DNA from: Actinomyces bowdenii
GTDB lineage: Bacteria > Actinomycetota > Actinomycetes > Actinomycetales > Actinomycetaceae
Reading direction: 5' to 3'
Assembly: GCF_017592395.1 (NCBI RefSeq)
Contig: NZ_JAGFOU010000006.1
Coordinates: 62,001 to 126,000, forward strand
DNA length: 64,000 bases
Positions 9,439-17,859 of the stretch are shown here, in pieces (positions within the stretch are counted from its first letter, which is position 1; every line of letters begins with the position of its first letter). The position numbers and the translations under genes are program-made. The notes under the pieces are model-generated. The model was not told the DNA's origin. It saw nothing but the letters and a program-made list of their open reading frames with translations, and made no database searches.

Positions 9439-10929
9439 CTAGAAGCTGTGGGAGCCCGCGGCGTCGGGAGCCGTGGGGATCGTGGGCGGGGTTGAGGGGT
9501 CGGTCCCGGTGTAGGTGGTCATGTCGCGGTAGTGGGGCCGCAGCAGGTTCTCCGGGCTCAGCAGCTCATCGAGGACCCTCTCCTCCAGCAGGCCCATCTC
9601 CAGGACGACCTCGCGCACGCTGCGCCCCGACCTCGCGCACTCGCGCCCGACCCGATCCCCATTGTGGTGGCCGATGACCGGGTTGAGATAGGTGACGATC
9701 CCGATGGACTCCAGCACGTTGCGGCGGCACACCTCCTCATTGGCCTCGATGCCGCTGATGCACAGCTCGCGCAACGAGGACATCGCGCGGGTGAGCAGAT
9801 TGAGGGACTCGAAACTGGCCTGGGCGATGACCGGCTCCATGACGTTGAGCTGGAGCTGGCCGGCCTCAGCGGCGAAGGTCAGCGCCACATCATTGCCGAA
9901 CACCTTGAAGCACACCTGGTTGACCACCTCGGGGATCACCGGGTTGACCTTCGCCGGCATGATCGAGGACCCGGCCTGCCGCTCCGGCAGCCGGATCTCC
10001 CCCAGGCCGGCGCGCGGCCCGGAGGACAGCAGGCGCAGATCGTTGCAGATCTTGGAGAGCTTGACCGCCAGGCGCTTGATCGCGGCATGCATGGAGACGT
10101 AGGCCCCGGTGTCACTGGTGGCCTCCAGCAGATCCTTGGCGCCGCGGATGTTGAGGCCGGTGATGGCCCTGAGATGGCGGACCACCGTGTCCTGGTAGGC
10201 GGGCGGGGTGTTCAGGCCGGTGCCGATCGCGGTCGCCCCGAGGTTGACCTCCAGCAGCAGCGCCGAGTTGTTGCGCAGGCGGGGCACCTCCTCCTCCAGG
10301 AGCACCGCGAAGGCCTCGAACTCCTGGCCCAGGCTCATGGGGACCGCGTCCTGGAGCTGGGTGCGCCCCATCTTCAGCACAGTGTCGAATTGCCGGCCCT
10401 TGGCGCGCATCGCCCCGATGAGACGGTCGAGCTCCTCGATGAGCCGCTCGACCAGGGCATACAGCCCCAGGCGAAACCCTGTCGGGTAGGCGTCATTAGT
10501 CGACTGCGACTTATTGACGTGATCATTGGGGTTGATGACGTCATATCGACCCTTGGGGTAGCCCAGGTGCTCCAGCGCCAGGTTGGCCACCACCTCATTG
10601 GTGTTCATGTTGACGCTTGTACCAGCACCGCCCTGGAACTGGTCGACCGGGAACTGGTCGAGGCACCGGCTCGACGTGAGGATCTGTCGGCACGCCCAGA
10701 TGATCGCCTGCGCAATACCATCATCGAGGGTGCCCAGTTCCGCATTCGCCTGCGCCGACGCCTGCTTGACCTGCACCATCCCGTGCACGAAGGCCGTCTC
10801 ATCGCCGACGCAGGAGCCCGAGAGGCGGAAGTTCTCCATGGCCCGCAGGGTGTGGATTCCCCAGTAGGCCTCACGCGGCACCTCCCGCGTCCCCAGCAGA
10901 TCCTCCTCGGTTCGGGTGGCCTGTGACAT
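9439..10929 (-). CDS. aspA: Aspartate ammonia-lyase
   Basis: Converts aspartate to fumarate and ammonia. 496 residues. The fumarase/aspartase signature [15 protein letters not shown] lies at about residue 318, and [17 protein letters not shown] plus [15 protein letters not shown] are typical of aspartases. ATG at 10929 follows GGAGGAG; an upstream in-frame ATG would add 19 unconserved residues. Fumarase C is the main alternative, but [19 protein letters not shown] favours aspartase. Transcribed divergently from the FasR-like gene. Confidence 0.93.
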   Translation of the reverse strand: MSQATRTEEDLLGTREVPREAYWGIHTLRAMENFRLSGSCVGDETAFVHGMVQVKQASAQANAELGTLDDGIAQAIIWACRQILTSSRCLDQFPVDQFQGGAGTSVNMNTNEVVANLALEHLGYPKGRYDVINPNDHVNKSQSTNDAYPTGFRLGLYALVERLIEELDRLIGAMRAKGRQFDTVLKMGRTQLQDAVPMSLGQEFEAFAVLLEEEVPRLRNNSALLLEVNLGATAIGTGLNTPPAYQDTVVRHLRAITGLNIRGAKDLLEATSDTGAYVSMHAAIKRLAVKLSKICNDLRLLSSGPRAGLGEIRLPERQAGSSIMPAKVNPVIPEVVNQVCFKVFGNDVALTFAAEAGQLQLNVMEPVIAQASFESLNLLTRAMSSLRELCISGIEANEEVCRRNVLESIGIVTYLNPVIGHHNGDRVGRECARSGRSVREVVLEMGLLEERVLDELLSPENLLRPHYRDMTTYTGTDPSTPPTIPTAPDAAGSHSF

Positions 10930-11179
10930 CACTGCTCCTCCGGTAGTCCGCGCGAGCCTATAGTTGACAGGTACACAATAGGCCATGACAGGCCCGATCG
11001 CCCATTCATCCGGTATGAACCCACAATAAGGTCACAACTTAGTCACATGTAGCGCCGCGCCCGCCGGGCCGATCCCACGCCAGTTCCCCAGATTCAGCGG
11101 CAAACCCGTGTCGGATCACACGCCATGCCCAACGAGACGCTCCTGTGATTGAGGTTTTCCAGTATGTACCATCCCAGTC

Positions 11180-12373
11180 ATGGACGAGTTGAGCACTCCG
11201 GGAGTGACTGCGCTGCGAGACGCGCAGGACACGATTATTGAGCACTCACTGGACCGCATCAGTTCGGCCCACGATTTCTACCGCACGCTGCCCGAGGGCG
11301 ATCGGGAGCAAATTGCAGCGGTGGCACGCCTGGGCGTGACCATGTTCGTGGACTCCGCGGAGAACCCCGGGCAGTCCCTGTCCCCCTCCCAGATCTTCTC
11401 CGTGGCCCCGGCGGCCCTCACCGGCGTCATCACCCTGGAGCAGACACTGGCCCTGGTGCGCACCGTCCTGGATGTCGTGGTCGACGAGGCCCCCAAGGCG
11501 GTGCCCGACGAGGACCACGACGCCGTGCGCATCCTCGTGCTCACCTTCGGCCGGGACGTGGGCTTCGCGGCCGCCGAGGTCTACGCGCGCGCCGCCGAGG
11601 CCCGCGGCGCCTGGGACGCCCGCCTGGAGTCGGTGGCCGTGGACGCCATGCTCCACGACAGCCCCGAGGACGCCACCACCAGGGCCGGCTCCGCGGGATG
11701 GCGCGGGATCGGGCCCGTCGTCGGCATCGCGGCCAGGGCCTCCCTCGATGCCCTGGGCGTCTCCCGCCTGCGCCACGAGTGCCGCACCCTGGCCACCGAC
11801 TGCCTGGTCTCCGTGCGCGGGGACTCCGTGCTCATCGTGCTGGGAGGCTCCCCCGAGTCCGACCACAGCACCGCCGCCTCGAAGTCCGAGCCCGCCGAGC
11901 GCGCCGTGGACAACGCGGCCATGCAGATCGCCGGGGGCCTGGGCGGCTCGGCCGTCGTCGGCCCCGTGGTCTCCGGCGTCTCCCAAGCAGGCCGGTCCCT
12001 GCGCTCGGCCCTGGCCGGCCTGCGGGCCATCCCCGGCTGGCAGGAGGCCCCCAACCCGGTCCACGCCGACGACCTCCTGCCCGAGCGCCTCCTGGCCGGC
12101 GACGAGCTCGCCGGCGAGCAGATCCTGTCCCTGGTGCACGCCCCCCTCCACGCCATGGGCGATCCCTTCGAGAGCACGGTGGCCACCTACCTCGCCCTGG
12201 GCGGAAGCCTGGAGGCCACCGCCCGCAGCCTCTTCGTCCACGCCAACACCGTGCGCTACCGCCTGGGGCGGGTCAGCGAGCAGGTCGGCTGGGATGCCAC
12301 CAACGCCCGCGACGGCCTCATGCTCCACATGGCGATCATCGCCGGGCGCCTGGCCGCCGGGCGCGAGGAGTAG
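11180..12373 (+). CDS. fasR: PucR-family regulator, FasR-like (fatty acid synthesis)
   Basis: 397 residues. The C-terminal PucR-type helix-turn-helix is clear (YLALGGSLEATARSLFVHANTVRYRL, about residues 335-365). The N-terminal half is the helical domain seen in actinobacterial regulators placed in front of fatty-acid genes; Streptomyces FasR is the characterised example. It lies directly upstream of acpP and fabF, in line with that role. No ribosome-binding site precedes the ATG, and TATGTA 12 bases upstream could be a -10, so the transcript may be nearly leaderless (inference). Confidence 0.85.
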   Translation: MDELSTPGVTALRDAQDTIIEHSLDRISSAHDFYRTLPEGDREQIAAVARLGVTMFVDSAENPGQSLSPSQIFSVAPAALTGVITLEQTLALVRTVLDVVVDEAPKAVPDEDHDAVRILVLTFGRDVGFAAAEVYARAAEARGAWDARLESVAVDAMLHDSPEDATTRAGSAGWRGIGPVVGIAARASLDALGVSRLRHECRTLATDCLVSVRGDSVLIVLGGSPESDHSTAASKSEPAERAVDNAAMQIAGGLGGSAVVGPVVSGVSQAGRSLRSALAGLRAIPGWQEAPNPVHADDLLPERLLAGDELAGEQILSLVHAPLHAMGDPFESTVATYLALGGSLEATARSLFVHANTVRYRLGRVSEQVGWDATNARDGLMLHMAIIAGRLAAGREE

Positions 12374-12470
12374 GACGCGGAGCAGGAGGAGTAGCCTTCC
12401 GGGAGTGCGCGCGGCGCCCCACGCTCCAGCGCCGCCCAGCCGCCCCCGCCACAGCGATAAGGAGATCGCC

Positions 12471-12716
12471 ATGACCCAGAGCACCGAGGTCCTTGAGACC
12501 ATCACCCGGATCGTCGCCGAGGAGGCGGGGGTGGAGGCCTCCTCCATCACCCGGGACAGCCGCTTCGCCCAGGACCTGGACATCGACTCCCTGGGTCTGC
12601 TGACCATCGCCACGCAGGTCGAGGAGCGCTTCTCCGTCACCCTGGACGACTCCCTCATCCCCACTCTGCCCACCGTGGGCTCCCTGGTGGACCTGGTCAC
12701 CGCGCAGCAGGCCTGA
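12471..12716 (+). CDS. acpP: Acyl carrier protein
   Basis: 81 residues, carrying acyl chains on phosphopantetheine. The attachment site is the serine in DLDIDSLGLL (about residue 40); the usual residue after DSL is often Asp, Glu or Ser, here Gly. AAGGAG precedes the ATG. The gene lies about 100 bases after the FasR-like gene and 2 bases before fabF. Confidence 0.95.
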   Translation: MTQSTEVLETITRIVAEEAGVEASSITRDSRFAQDLDIDSLGLLTIATQVEERFSVTLDDSLIPTLPTVGSLVDLVTAQQA

Positions 12717-12718
12717 CC

Positions 12719-13996
12719 ATGGCCGCCCCCGCACGGGGCGAGGGCCGCGCCGCACCGGGACCCGACTGCCGCCGGGTCGTCGTCACCGGCATGGGGACCG
12801 TCAACCCTCTGGGCGCGGACCTGCCCACCACCTGGCAGGGCCTGCGGCAGGGGCGCTGCGCGGTGACCGCGCTGGCCCCGGATCTGGTGGCCGGGCACAG
12901 CCTCCCCGTCTCCATCGCCGCGCCCCTGGCCCTCGACCCCGACGAGCTGCTGGCCCCCAGGCTCATGCGGCGCCTGGACCGGGCCTCCCAGTGCGCGCTC
13001 CTGGCCGCCAGGCAGGCCTGGGCGCAAGCCGGCGAGCCCGAGGTCGACGGCGACGCGCTGGCCGTGTCCCTCTCCCCCGGCATGGGCCCGGTGCTGTCGG
13101 TCATGGAGGCCTGGGACACCCTGCGCGACCGGGGCCCGAGGCGAGTCCTGCCCACCTCCATCCCGGCGCTCATGCCCAATGCCCCGGCGGCGGCCGTCGG
13201 CATCGAGCTGGGGGCGCGCGCAGGCATCCACGCCCCCGTCTCCGCCTGCGCCTCGGGTGCCGAGGCCATTGCCTATGGCGCGGACCTCATCGCCCTGGGC
13301 CGGGCCGAGGTGGTGGTGGCCGGAGGCACCGATGCGGCCCTCCACCCCATGACGATCGCCGCCTTCGCGGCGATGCGCGCCCTGTCCACCCGCGGCGAGG
13401 AGCCCGCCACCGCCTCCCGCCCCTTCGCCCCCGACCGCGACGGCTTCGTCCTGGGCGAGGGTGCCGGCGTCGTCGTCCTGGAGTCCGCCGAGCACGCCCG
13501 GGCCCGGGGAGCCCAGGCGCTGGCGGTCCTCGCCGGTGCCGCGGTGACGGCCGACGCCTACGACGTGGCCCGCCCCGAGCCCAGCGGCGCGCAGCAGGCC
13601 AGGGCCCTGCGCCTGGCCCTGGATCGCGCCGGCCTGGAGGCCGGCAAGGTGGGGCACGTCAATGCCCACGCCACCTCCACCCCGGCCGGTGATGCCGTCG
13701 AGGCCGCCATGCTCGCCGCCACCGTCCCCCAGGCCGCCGTGAGCGCCACCAAGTCGGCCACCGGCCACCTCCTGGGCGGCGCGGGCGGGCTGGAGGCGAT
13801 CCTGGCCATCCAGGCGCTCCGGGACCAGTGGGCCCCGCCGACGCTCCTGCCCGCCGGGGTGGACCCCGGCATCGCCGCCCTGGGGCTCGACGTCGTCGGC
13901 CCCCAGGGCCGGGAGCTGGCGGGCCTGGAGGTGGCGGTGAGCACCTCCTTCGGCTTCGGCGGGCACAATGCCGCCCTCGTCCTCACCCGCCCGTAG
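12719..13996 (+). CDS. fabF: 3-oxoacyl-ACP synthase II
   Basis: Elongating condensing enzyme of type II fatty-acid synthesis. 425 residues. The catalytic triad is intact: Cys177 in SACASGAEA, His317 in NAHATSTPAGD and His350 in ATKSATGHLLGGAG. The GFGGHNAAL glycine-rich end is also present. It starts 2 bases after the acpP stop. In Streptomyces the corresponding cluster is fasR-fabD-fabH-acpP-fabF; fabD and fabH are absent here. Confidence 0.95.
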   Translation: MAAPARGEGRAAPGPDCRRVVVTGMGTVNPLGADLPTTWQGLRQGRCAVTALAPDLVAGHSLPVSIAAPLALDPDELLAPRLMRRLDRASQCALLAARQAWAQAGEPEVDGDALAVSLSPGMGPVLSVMEAWDTLRDRGPRRVLPTSIPALMPNAPAAAVGIELGARAGIHAPVSACASGAEAIAYGADLIALGRAEVVVAGGTDAALHPMTIAAFAAMRALSTRGEEPATASRPFAPDRDGFVLGEGAGVVVLESAEHARARGAQALAVLAGAAVTADAYDVARPEPSGAQQARALRLALDRAGLEAGKVGHVNAHATSTPAGDAVEAAMLAATVPQAAVSATKSATGHLLGGAGGLEAILAIQALRDQWAPPTLLPAGVDPGIAALGLDVVGPQGRELAGLEVAVSTSFGFGGHNAALVLTRP

Positions 13997-14065
13997 ATGA
14001 GCCCGCCGCCCTCGGCGACGGGAGGCACTGGGAGCCCGCAGCGCCGGAGCCGGTAGCCTGCCACC

Positions 14066-14662
14066 ATGCCGATCCTCCGCCGCCGCGCCGCCGCCCGGCC
14101 CCCTGCCGACCTGCTCGCGCTCGTCGAGGAGCGCGTCCTGGGCGCCGTCCCACTCGCCCAGGACGACTCCTCCTGGGCCGTGGCCACCGCCCACCACCTG
14201 GTGGTCCTCAGCCGCGGCGCCGGCGCCGGGCGCGAGGACGATGCCCCCGGCCCCGGAGCCATCGGCCCCGGGCCCTACGCCGAGCGCCACGGCTGGGATG
14301 AGGTGGAGCACGGCTCCTGGGACGCCGGGGAGCGCGCCTTCACCCTGCGGTGGACGCGGATGGAGCGCCCCGATCTGGTGCTCCGCGTGCCCGCGGGGGT
14401 GCGGCGGGAGACCGGCTACGTGGACTGCGATGTCGAGCCCTTCGCCAGGGCCCTGCGCCAGCGGGTGGAGGCCGCCATCATCCACAGCGCCACCACCACC
14501 CTGCCCAGCGGCGCACCCGCCTCGGCCAGCATCCGGCGCGACGCCCGGGGGCGCCTGTACTCCATCACCCGACCCGCGCACTGCCCCGATGAGGCCGACG
14601 CCGCCGCGCTGCGGGAGCTGGAGAAACGGGCCGCCGACGGTGTGGGCCTGCCCACAGCCTGA
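14066..14662 (+). CDS. Conserved hypothetical protein downstream of fabF
   Basis: 198 residues, not recognised with confidence. It reads as a compact beta-rich cytoplasmic protein: DDSSWAVATAHHLVVLS, then WDEVEHGSWDAGERAFTLRW, resembling a PH-like fold in which a value at rest is compared with a stored setting. The C-terminal third is helical (VEPFARALRQRVEAAIIHS). No signal peptide or membrane segment. It ends 91 bases before tRNA-Asn. A role with the fatty-acid genes is only suggested by position. Confidence 0.7.
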   Translation: MPILRRRAAARPPADLLALVEERVLGAVPLAQDDSSWAVATAHHLVVLSRGAGAGREDDAPGPGAIGPGPYAERHGWDEVEHGSWDAGERAFTLRWTRMERPDLVLRVPAGVRRETGYVDCDVEPFARALRQRVEAAIIHSATTTLPSGAPASASIRRDARGRLYSITRPAHCPDEADAAALRELEKRAADGVGLPTA

Positions 14663-14753
14663 CCTTCGCGCGTCATTTCAAGGTTCTCCTGGGACGCGAC
14701 GATTCGACGATCACACGGAATCGTTGCTACAGTTCAACCCGCACAACGCGCAT

Positions 14754-14815
<62 letters not shown>

Positions 14816-14825
<10 letters not shown>

Positions 14826-14873
14826 CCCCTCGGAAGCCCCGGCCCCCACGGCCGGGGCTCCGTCGTTCCCCGG
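14816..14873. repeat. Left direct repeat, putative attL at tRNA-Asn
   Basis: 58 bases covering the last ten bases of tRNA-Asn and the following hairpin. It matches 16436-16493 at 56 of 58 positions by eye, same orientation. Duplication of a tRNA 3' end is the classical mark of site-specific integration. Confidence 0.8.
14835..14859 (+). terminator. tRNA-Asn terminator hairpin
   Basis: AGCCCCGGC / GCCGGGGCT 9-bp stem with a 7-base loop, 10 bases after the tRNA. A copy with one G-U wobble lies at 16455-16479 in the right direct repeat. Confidence 0.75.
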
Positions 14874-15042
14874 ACCGGTCGGGCTGCCACCAGTCACGAG
14901 TCAGGGAATGCCACGTGTGCGGGTTAGCGACATGGGCCCTGACACGGCTGTAGTGCCGACAGTCCAGGAGGCCTCGGACCTATCCGGGACGGCCTCAACC
15001 ACCCGCCATAGCGCGGTGGAGGCCGGCCCTTGTCATGCTCTC

Positions 15043-15870
15043 TCAGGCGCGGACAGCGCGGCCCAGTGATACCGCAACCACCCTCTTGAACTCCCTGTCG
15101 AAGTCCGACTGCGTCCGGTAGGCCAGGACCTGTCCGACCTCTCGGAGATCCGCCAGGACGGTGCTGTCCCAATCCTCGGTGCTCTCCACGACCGCGTACC
15201 TGCGCTCCTGGTCGATCTGCGCCCGGCTGAACATCGTGAAGCAGCGCTCGAAGGCCCGCTCGCGCGCAGTGTCGTCACGACCGCCCACTGCCTGCAGAAC
15301 GGCCAGCGTGCTCCCGTTGCGCTCGATGGAGGCGGTGACCCGCTTGGAGCGGCCCGACTGCAGGGTCAGGCTCCGCCCCCTGGTCAACCCGCGATCGACT
15401 AGTTCTGCGCTGTTGAGAAGGAACCCGATGCGCTTGCCGATCTTGGTCGCGAAGCGCTCTCCACCTTCGCGCTCGCGGATGAAGGCCAGGCCCTCGGCGC
15501 GCACGGCGGCCAGCGCGACGAGGTTGAGGGCGTCACCCAGACTGGTGTCGGTGGCCCATGCGGTGATCTCGCCATCCTCAGGCCCCTGATCCCCAGGGAT
15601 GAAGTCCCCTGCGGGCCGTGCGAGCTTCCGCCAGGCCTCGGCGAACGTCGGGCTCTCGATGGCGGCGCCCTGGGTGTGGAGGTTGGACATGGTCGAACCG
15701 TCGTCGGTGATCATCCAGCCCCCGGCGGCACGGCGCACAGACAGGACCACTCCATCGCCGTCGCTGTAGTAGGCGGGCATCCACACGATGAACCCGTCGG
15801 GGGTCTGAAGGGCTTCGACCCCATCGTTGATGGCTGAGAGGTACTTGCTGGTCAGTGTCTTGACATCCAT
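15043..15870 (-). CDS. DUF1828-like protein of the micro-island
   Basis: 275 residues from the ATG at 15870, preceded by GGAGATGAGG. The N-terminal about 100 residues resemble the DUF1828 domain: MPAYYSDGDGVVLSVRR, then GGWMITDDGSTMSNLHTQG (ITDDG about residues 54-58), a pattern often associated with phage or island genes of unknown role. The C-terminal part (ERCFTMFSRAQIDQERRYAV, then VLADLREVGQVLAYRTQSD) may be a second domain, perhaps nuclease-like or ligand-binding, but I see no certain catalytic motif. It starts 5 bases after the preceding gene, so the pair is an operon. Family assignment rests on memory of the motif, not a search. Confidence 0.7.
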   Translation of the reverse strand: MDVKTLTSKYLSAINDGVEALQTPDGFIVWMPAYYSDGDGVVLSVRRAAGGWMITDDGSTMSNLHTQGAAIESPTFAEAWRKLARPAGDFIPGDQGPEDGEITAWATDTSLGDALNLVALAAVRAEGLAFIREREGGERFATKIGKRIGFLLNSAELVDRGLTRGRSLTLQSGRSKRVTASIERNGSTLAVLQAVGGRDDTARERAFERCFTMFSRAQIDQERRYAVVESTEDWDSTVLADLREVGQVLAYRTQSDFDREFKRVVAVSLGRAVRA

Positions 15871-15875
15871 AGGGA

Positions 15876-16418
15876 TCACCTCATCTCCTCCTTGGGTGGG
15901 TCGACCCATGTCAGTCCGCTGGCGTCCACGTGGCACAGATCGGCGAACGCTAGGAACATCTTGCACCGCTCATCGTTGGTCACGCTAGAGGAGATCCGGC
16001 ACTCCGGGAACCCCTCCGCCGCCACGCACCGCTCTGACCCGTCAGCAGGCTGGTAGGTGTGCATATGGGTGCACCTGCCCAGGCCGTGTCCGTTGCCGTG
16101 GACGCAGACCCGCCGAATGGGGACCGCGGATCCCAGGTAGATCAGGCGGACCGCCCAGGGGCGCGGTGTGTTGTACTGCATCTGCAGGTAGGCCCCTTCC
16201 ACCTCGATCGTGCCGGTGATGACCTCGACGTGGTTGCGCACGTCCTTGGGCTTGCTGGAGGTCCAGGTCATCATTCCCTCAGTACGGGCGGCGGAGCCGT
16301 CCCCCAGCAGGTGGGCCATGACCCCAGGCGGGATGACTCCAGCCGCATGCCTCGCACGTTCTCGTCGCACCACGTCTGCCTCCCACATCTCCCGCAGGTA
16401 AGAAGTTGGGTCCGTCAC
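15876..16418 (-). CDS. Unknown Cys/His-rich protein of the micro-island
   Basis: 180 residues from a GTG at 16418, the only reasonable start in frame; no good ribosome-binding site is visible. The middle is a beta-rich domain (HVEVITGTIEVEGAYLQMQY), followed by a cluster that looks metal-binding: Cys105, His107, His111, Cys116, His118 and His120 within VCVHGNGHGLGRCTHMHTYQ. Four more cysteines follow in the C-terminal 55 residues. The H-x-H motif recalls small proteins now grouped as DUF6978, which I believe may neighbour DUF1828 genes, but this is tentative. First gene of the two-gene operon; its start lies 18 bases from the right repeat. Confidence 0.65.
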   Translation of the reverse strand: MTDPTSYLREMWEADVVRRERARHAAGVIPPGVMAHLLGDGSAARTEGMMTWTSSKPKDVRNHVEVITGTIEVEGAYLQMQYNTPRPWAVRLIYLGSAVPIRRVCVHGNGHGLGRCTHMHTYQPADGSERCVAAEGFPECRISSSVTNDERCKMFLAFADLCHVDASGLTWVDPPKEEMR

Positions 16419-16435
16419 CGTAGAACGATCATAGG

Positions 16436-16493
16436 GCCGCAGGAGCCCCTCGGAAGCCCCGGTCCCCACGGCCGGGGCTCTGTCGTTCCCCGG
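16436..16493. repeat. Right direct repeat, putative attR
   Basis: Copy of the tRNA-Asn 3' end and terminator, differing from 14816-14873 at two positions (one in the hairpin stem, one after it). It lies between the micro-island and def. Confidence 0.8.
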
Positions 16494-16621
16494 GGCCCTC
16501 CGAGCCTCGTCGTGCGCCGGCCCGGCACCGGGGCCGGGCCGAGGCCGCATCCCCCAGCATCACCCCGCACCAGTCCCGCGCCGTGGTCGGGCCCCGCCCT
16601 CAGCCATGGGAGGATGGGCCC

Positions 16622-17113
16622 ATGGCTTACCGCGACATCCGCATTATCGGCGACCCGGTGCTGCGCACCGAGTGCGACTGGATCACTGATATCGACGACT
16701 CCGTGAAGTCCCTGGTCGAGGACCTCCTGGAGACGGTGGACGAGGACGGCCGCGCCGGCCTGGCCGCCAACCAGATCGGGGTCAGCCTGCGCGCCTTCTC
16801 CTGGAACATCGACGGCGAGATCGGCTACATCCTCAACCCCAGGCTCGTGGAGGCCTCCACCGAGGAGTACCAGGACGGCGACGAGGGCTGCCTGTCCGTG
16901 CCGGGGCTGTGGTTCCCCACCCAGCGCGCCTGGTACGCCCGGGCCGAGGGCATCGACCTGGACGGCCGCAAGGTCGTCGTCGAGGGCGAGGAGCTCATGG
17001 GCCGCTGCATCCAGCACGAGCTCGACCACCTCGACGGCCACCTCTACCTCGACCGCCTGGACCGCAAGAACCGCGCCCAGGCCATGAAGGAGCTGCGCGC
17101 CCAGGGCCTGTAG
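16622..17113 (+). CDS. def: Peptide deformylase
   Basis: Removes the formyl group from nascent N-terminal methionine. 163 residues with all three motifs: [17 protein letters not shown] (Cys90) and QHELDHLDG (His132, His136, Glu133), which bind and activate the metal. ATG at 16622 follows GGGAGG; an upstream in-frame GTG or ATG would only add unconserved residues. Convergent with the DUF3145 gene. Confidence 0.97.
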   Translation: MAYRDIRIIGDPVLRTECDWITDIDDSVKSLVEDLLETVDEDGRAGLAANQIGVSLRAFSWNIDGEIGYILNPRLVEASTEEYQDGDEGCLSVPGLWFPTQRAWYARAEGIDLDGRKVVVEGEELMGRCIQHELDHLDGHLYLDRLDRKNRAQAMKELRAQGL

Positions 17114-17146
17114 CGGCAGGGCCCCACCGCCACGGGGCCCGACTCC

Positions 17147-17647
17147 TCAGCCGACCCGGTGGAGCCAGCGCACGGGGGCGCCCGCGCCCGCGTAGCGGAA
17201 GGGCTCGAGCTCGTCGTCCCAGGCCTGGCCCACGGCCAGGTCCAGCTCGCGGCGCATCCGATCGGGGTCGGCCGAGTGCATGAGCGCGGCTCGGATGCGG
17301 TCCTCGGGCACGACGACATTGCCGTGGACGTCGGTCTGGGCGTGGAAGATCCCCAGGTCGGGGGTGTGGGACCAGCGCCCGCCGTCGGTGCCGGCGCTGG
17401 CCTCCTCCGTGACCTCGTAGCGCAGGTTGGCCCAACCTCGCAGTGCGGAGGTCAGGGTGGCCCCCGTTCCGGCGGGGCCCACCCAGCTGGTCTCGGCGCG
17501 CATCATGCCGGGCGCGGCGGGCTGGTCGATCCAGTCCAGGTGGACGCGCGAGCCCAGCACCTCGGCGGCCGCCCACTCGACGTGGGGGCACAGCGCCCGG
17601 GGTGCAGAGTGCACGAAGATGACACCGCGGGTGTAGGCACCGATCAT
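17147..17647 (-). CDS. DUF3145 family protein
   Basis: 166 residues from the ATG at 17647 with AGGAGG upstream. Strongly conserved actinobacterial family: RGVIFVHSAPRALCPHVEWA at the start and HTPDLGIFHAQTDVHGNVVVPEDRI in the middle. In Streptomyces the family member sits just after the fabF cluster, so its presence close to acpP/fabF here fits that synteny, interrupted by the tRNA-Asn island and def. Function unknown, probably cytoplasmic. Confidence 0.92.
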   Translation of the reverse strand: MIGAYTRGVIFVHSAPRALCPHVEWAAAEVLGSRVHLDWIDQPAAPGMMRAETSWVGPAGTGATLTSALRGWANLRYEVTEEASAGTDGGRWSHTPDLGIFHAQTDVHGNVVVPEDRIRAALMHSADPDRMRRELDLAVGQAWDDELEPFRYAGAGAPVRWLHRVG

Positions 17648-17859
17648 GACTATCGCCTCCTGATGTGGTTCGAGATTCGCCTTCCCCAACGGTCTCGATC
17701 CTCAGGATGCCTCTCATGACGCACGCGGCGTGCACGCACATTGTGCCCCACAGCCCATCGGCGGTCCAGCCCCATGGCGCCCCGCGCCGTCTCGATCGCG
17801 TCTCGGCGCCGGGGGCACGGCGGCCTCGGGCTCAACTCGCGCCAGGCGCCCCCGGGCAG

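Noticed and set aside
11246-14581. An open frame of about 1100 codons antisense to the fasR-acpP-fabF cluster
   Set aside because: Same artefact of high third-position GC; the plus-strand genes have intact catalytic motifs.
14826-15042. Possible integrase gene in the left part of the tRNA island
   Set aside because: Only short frames without tyrosine recombinase motifs; the space is too small.
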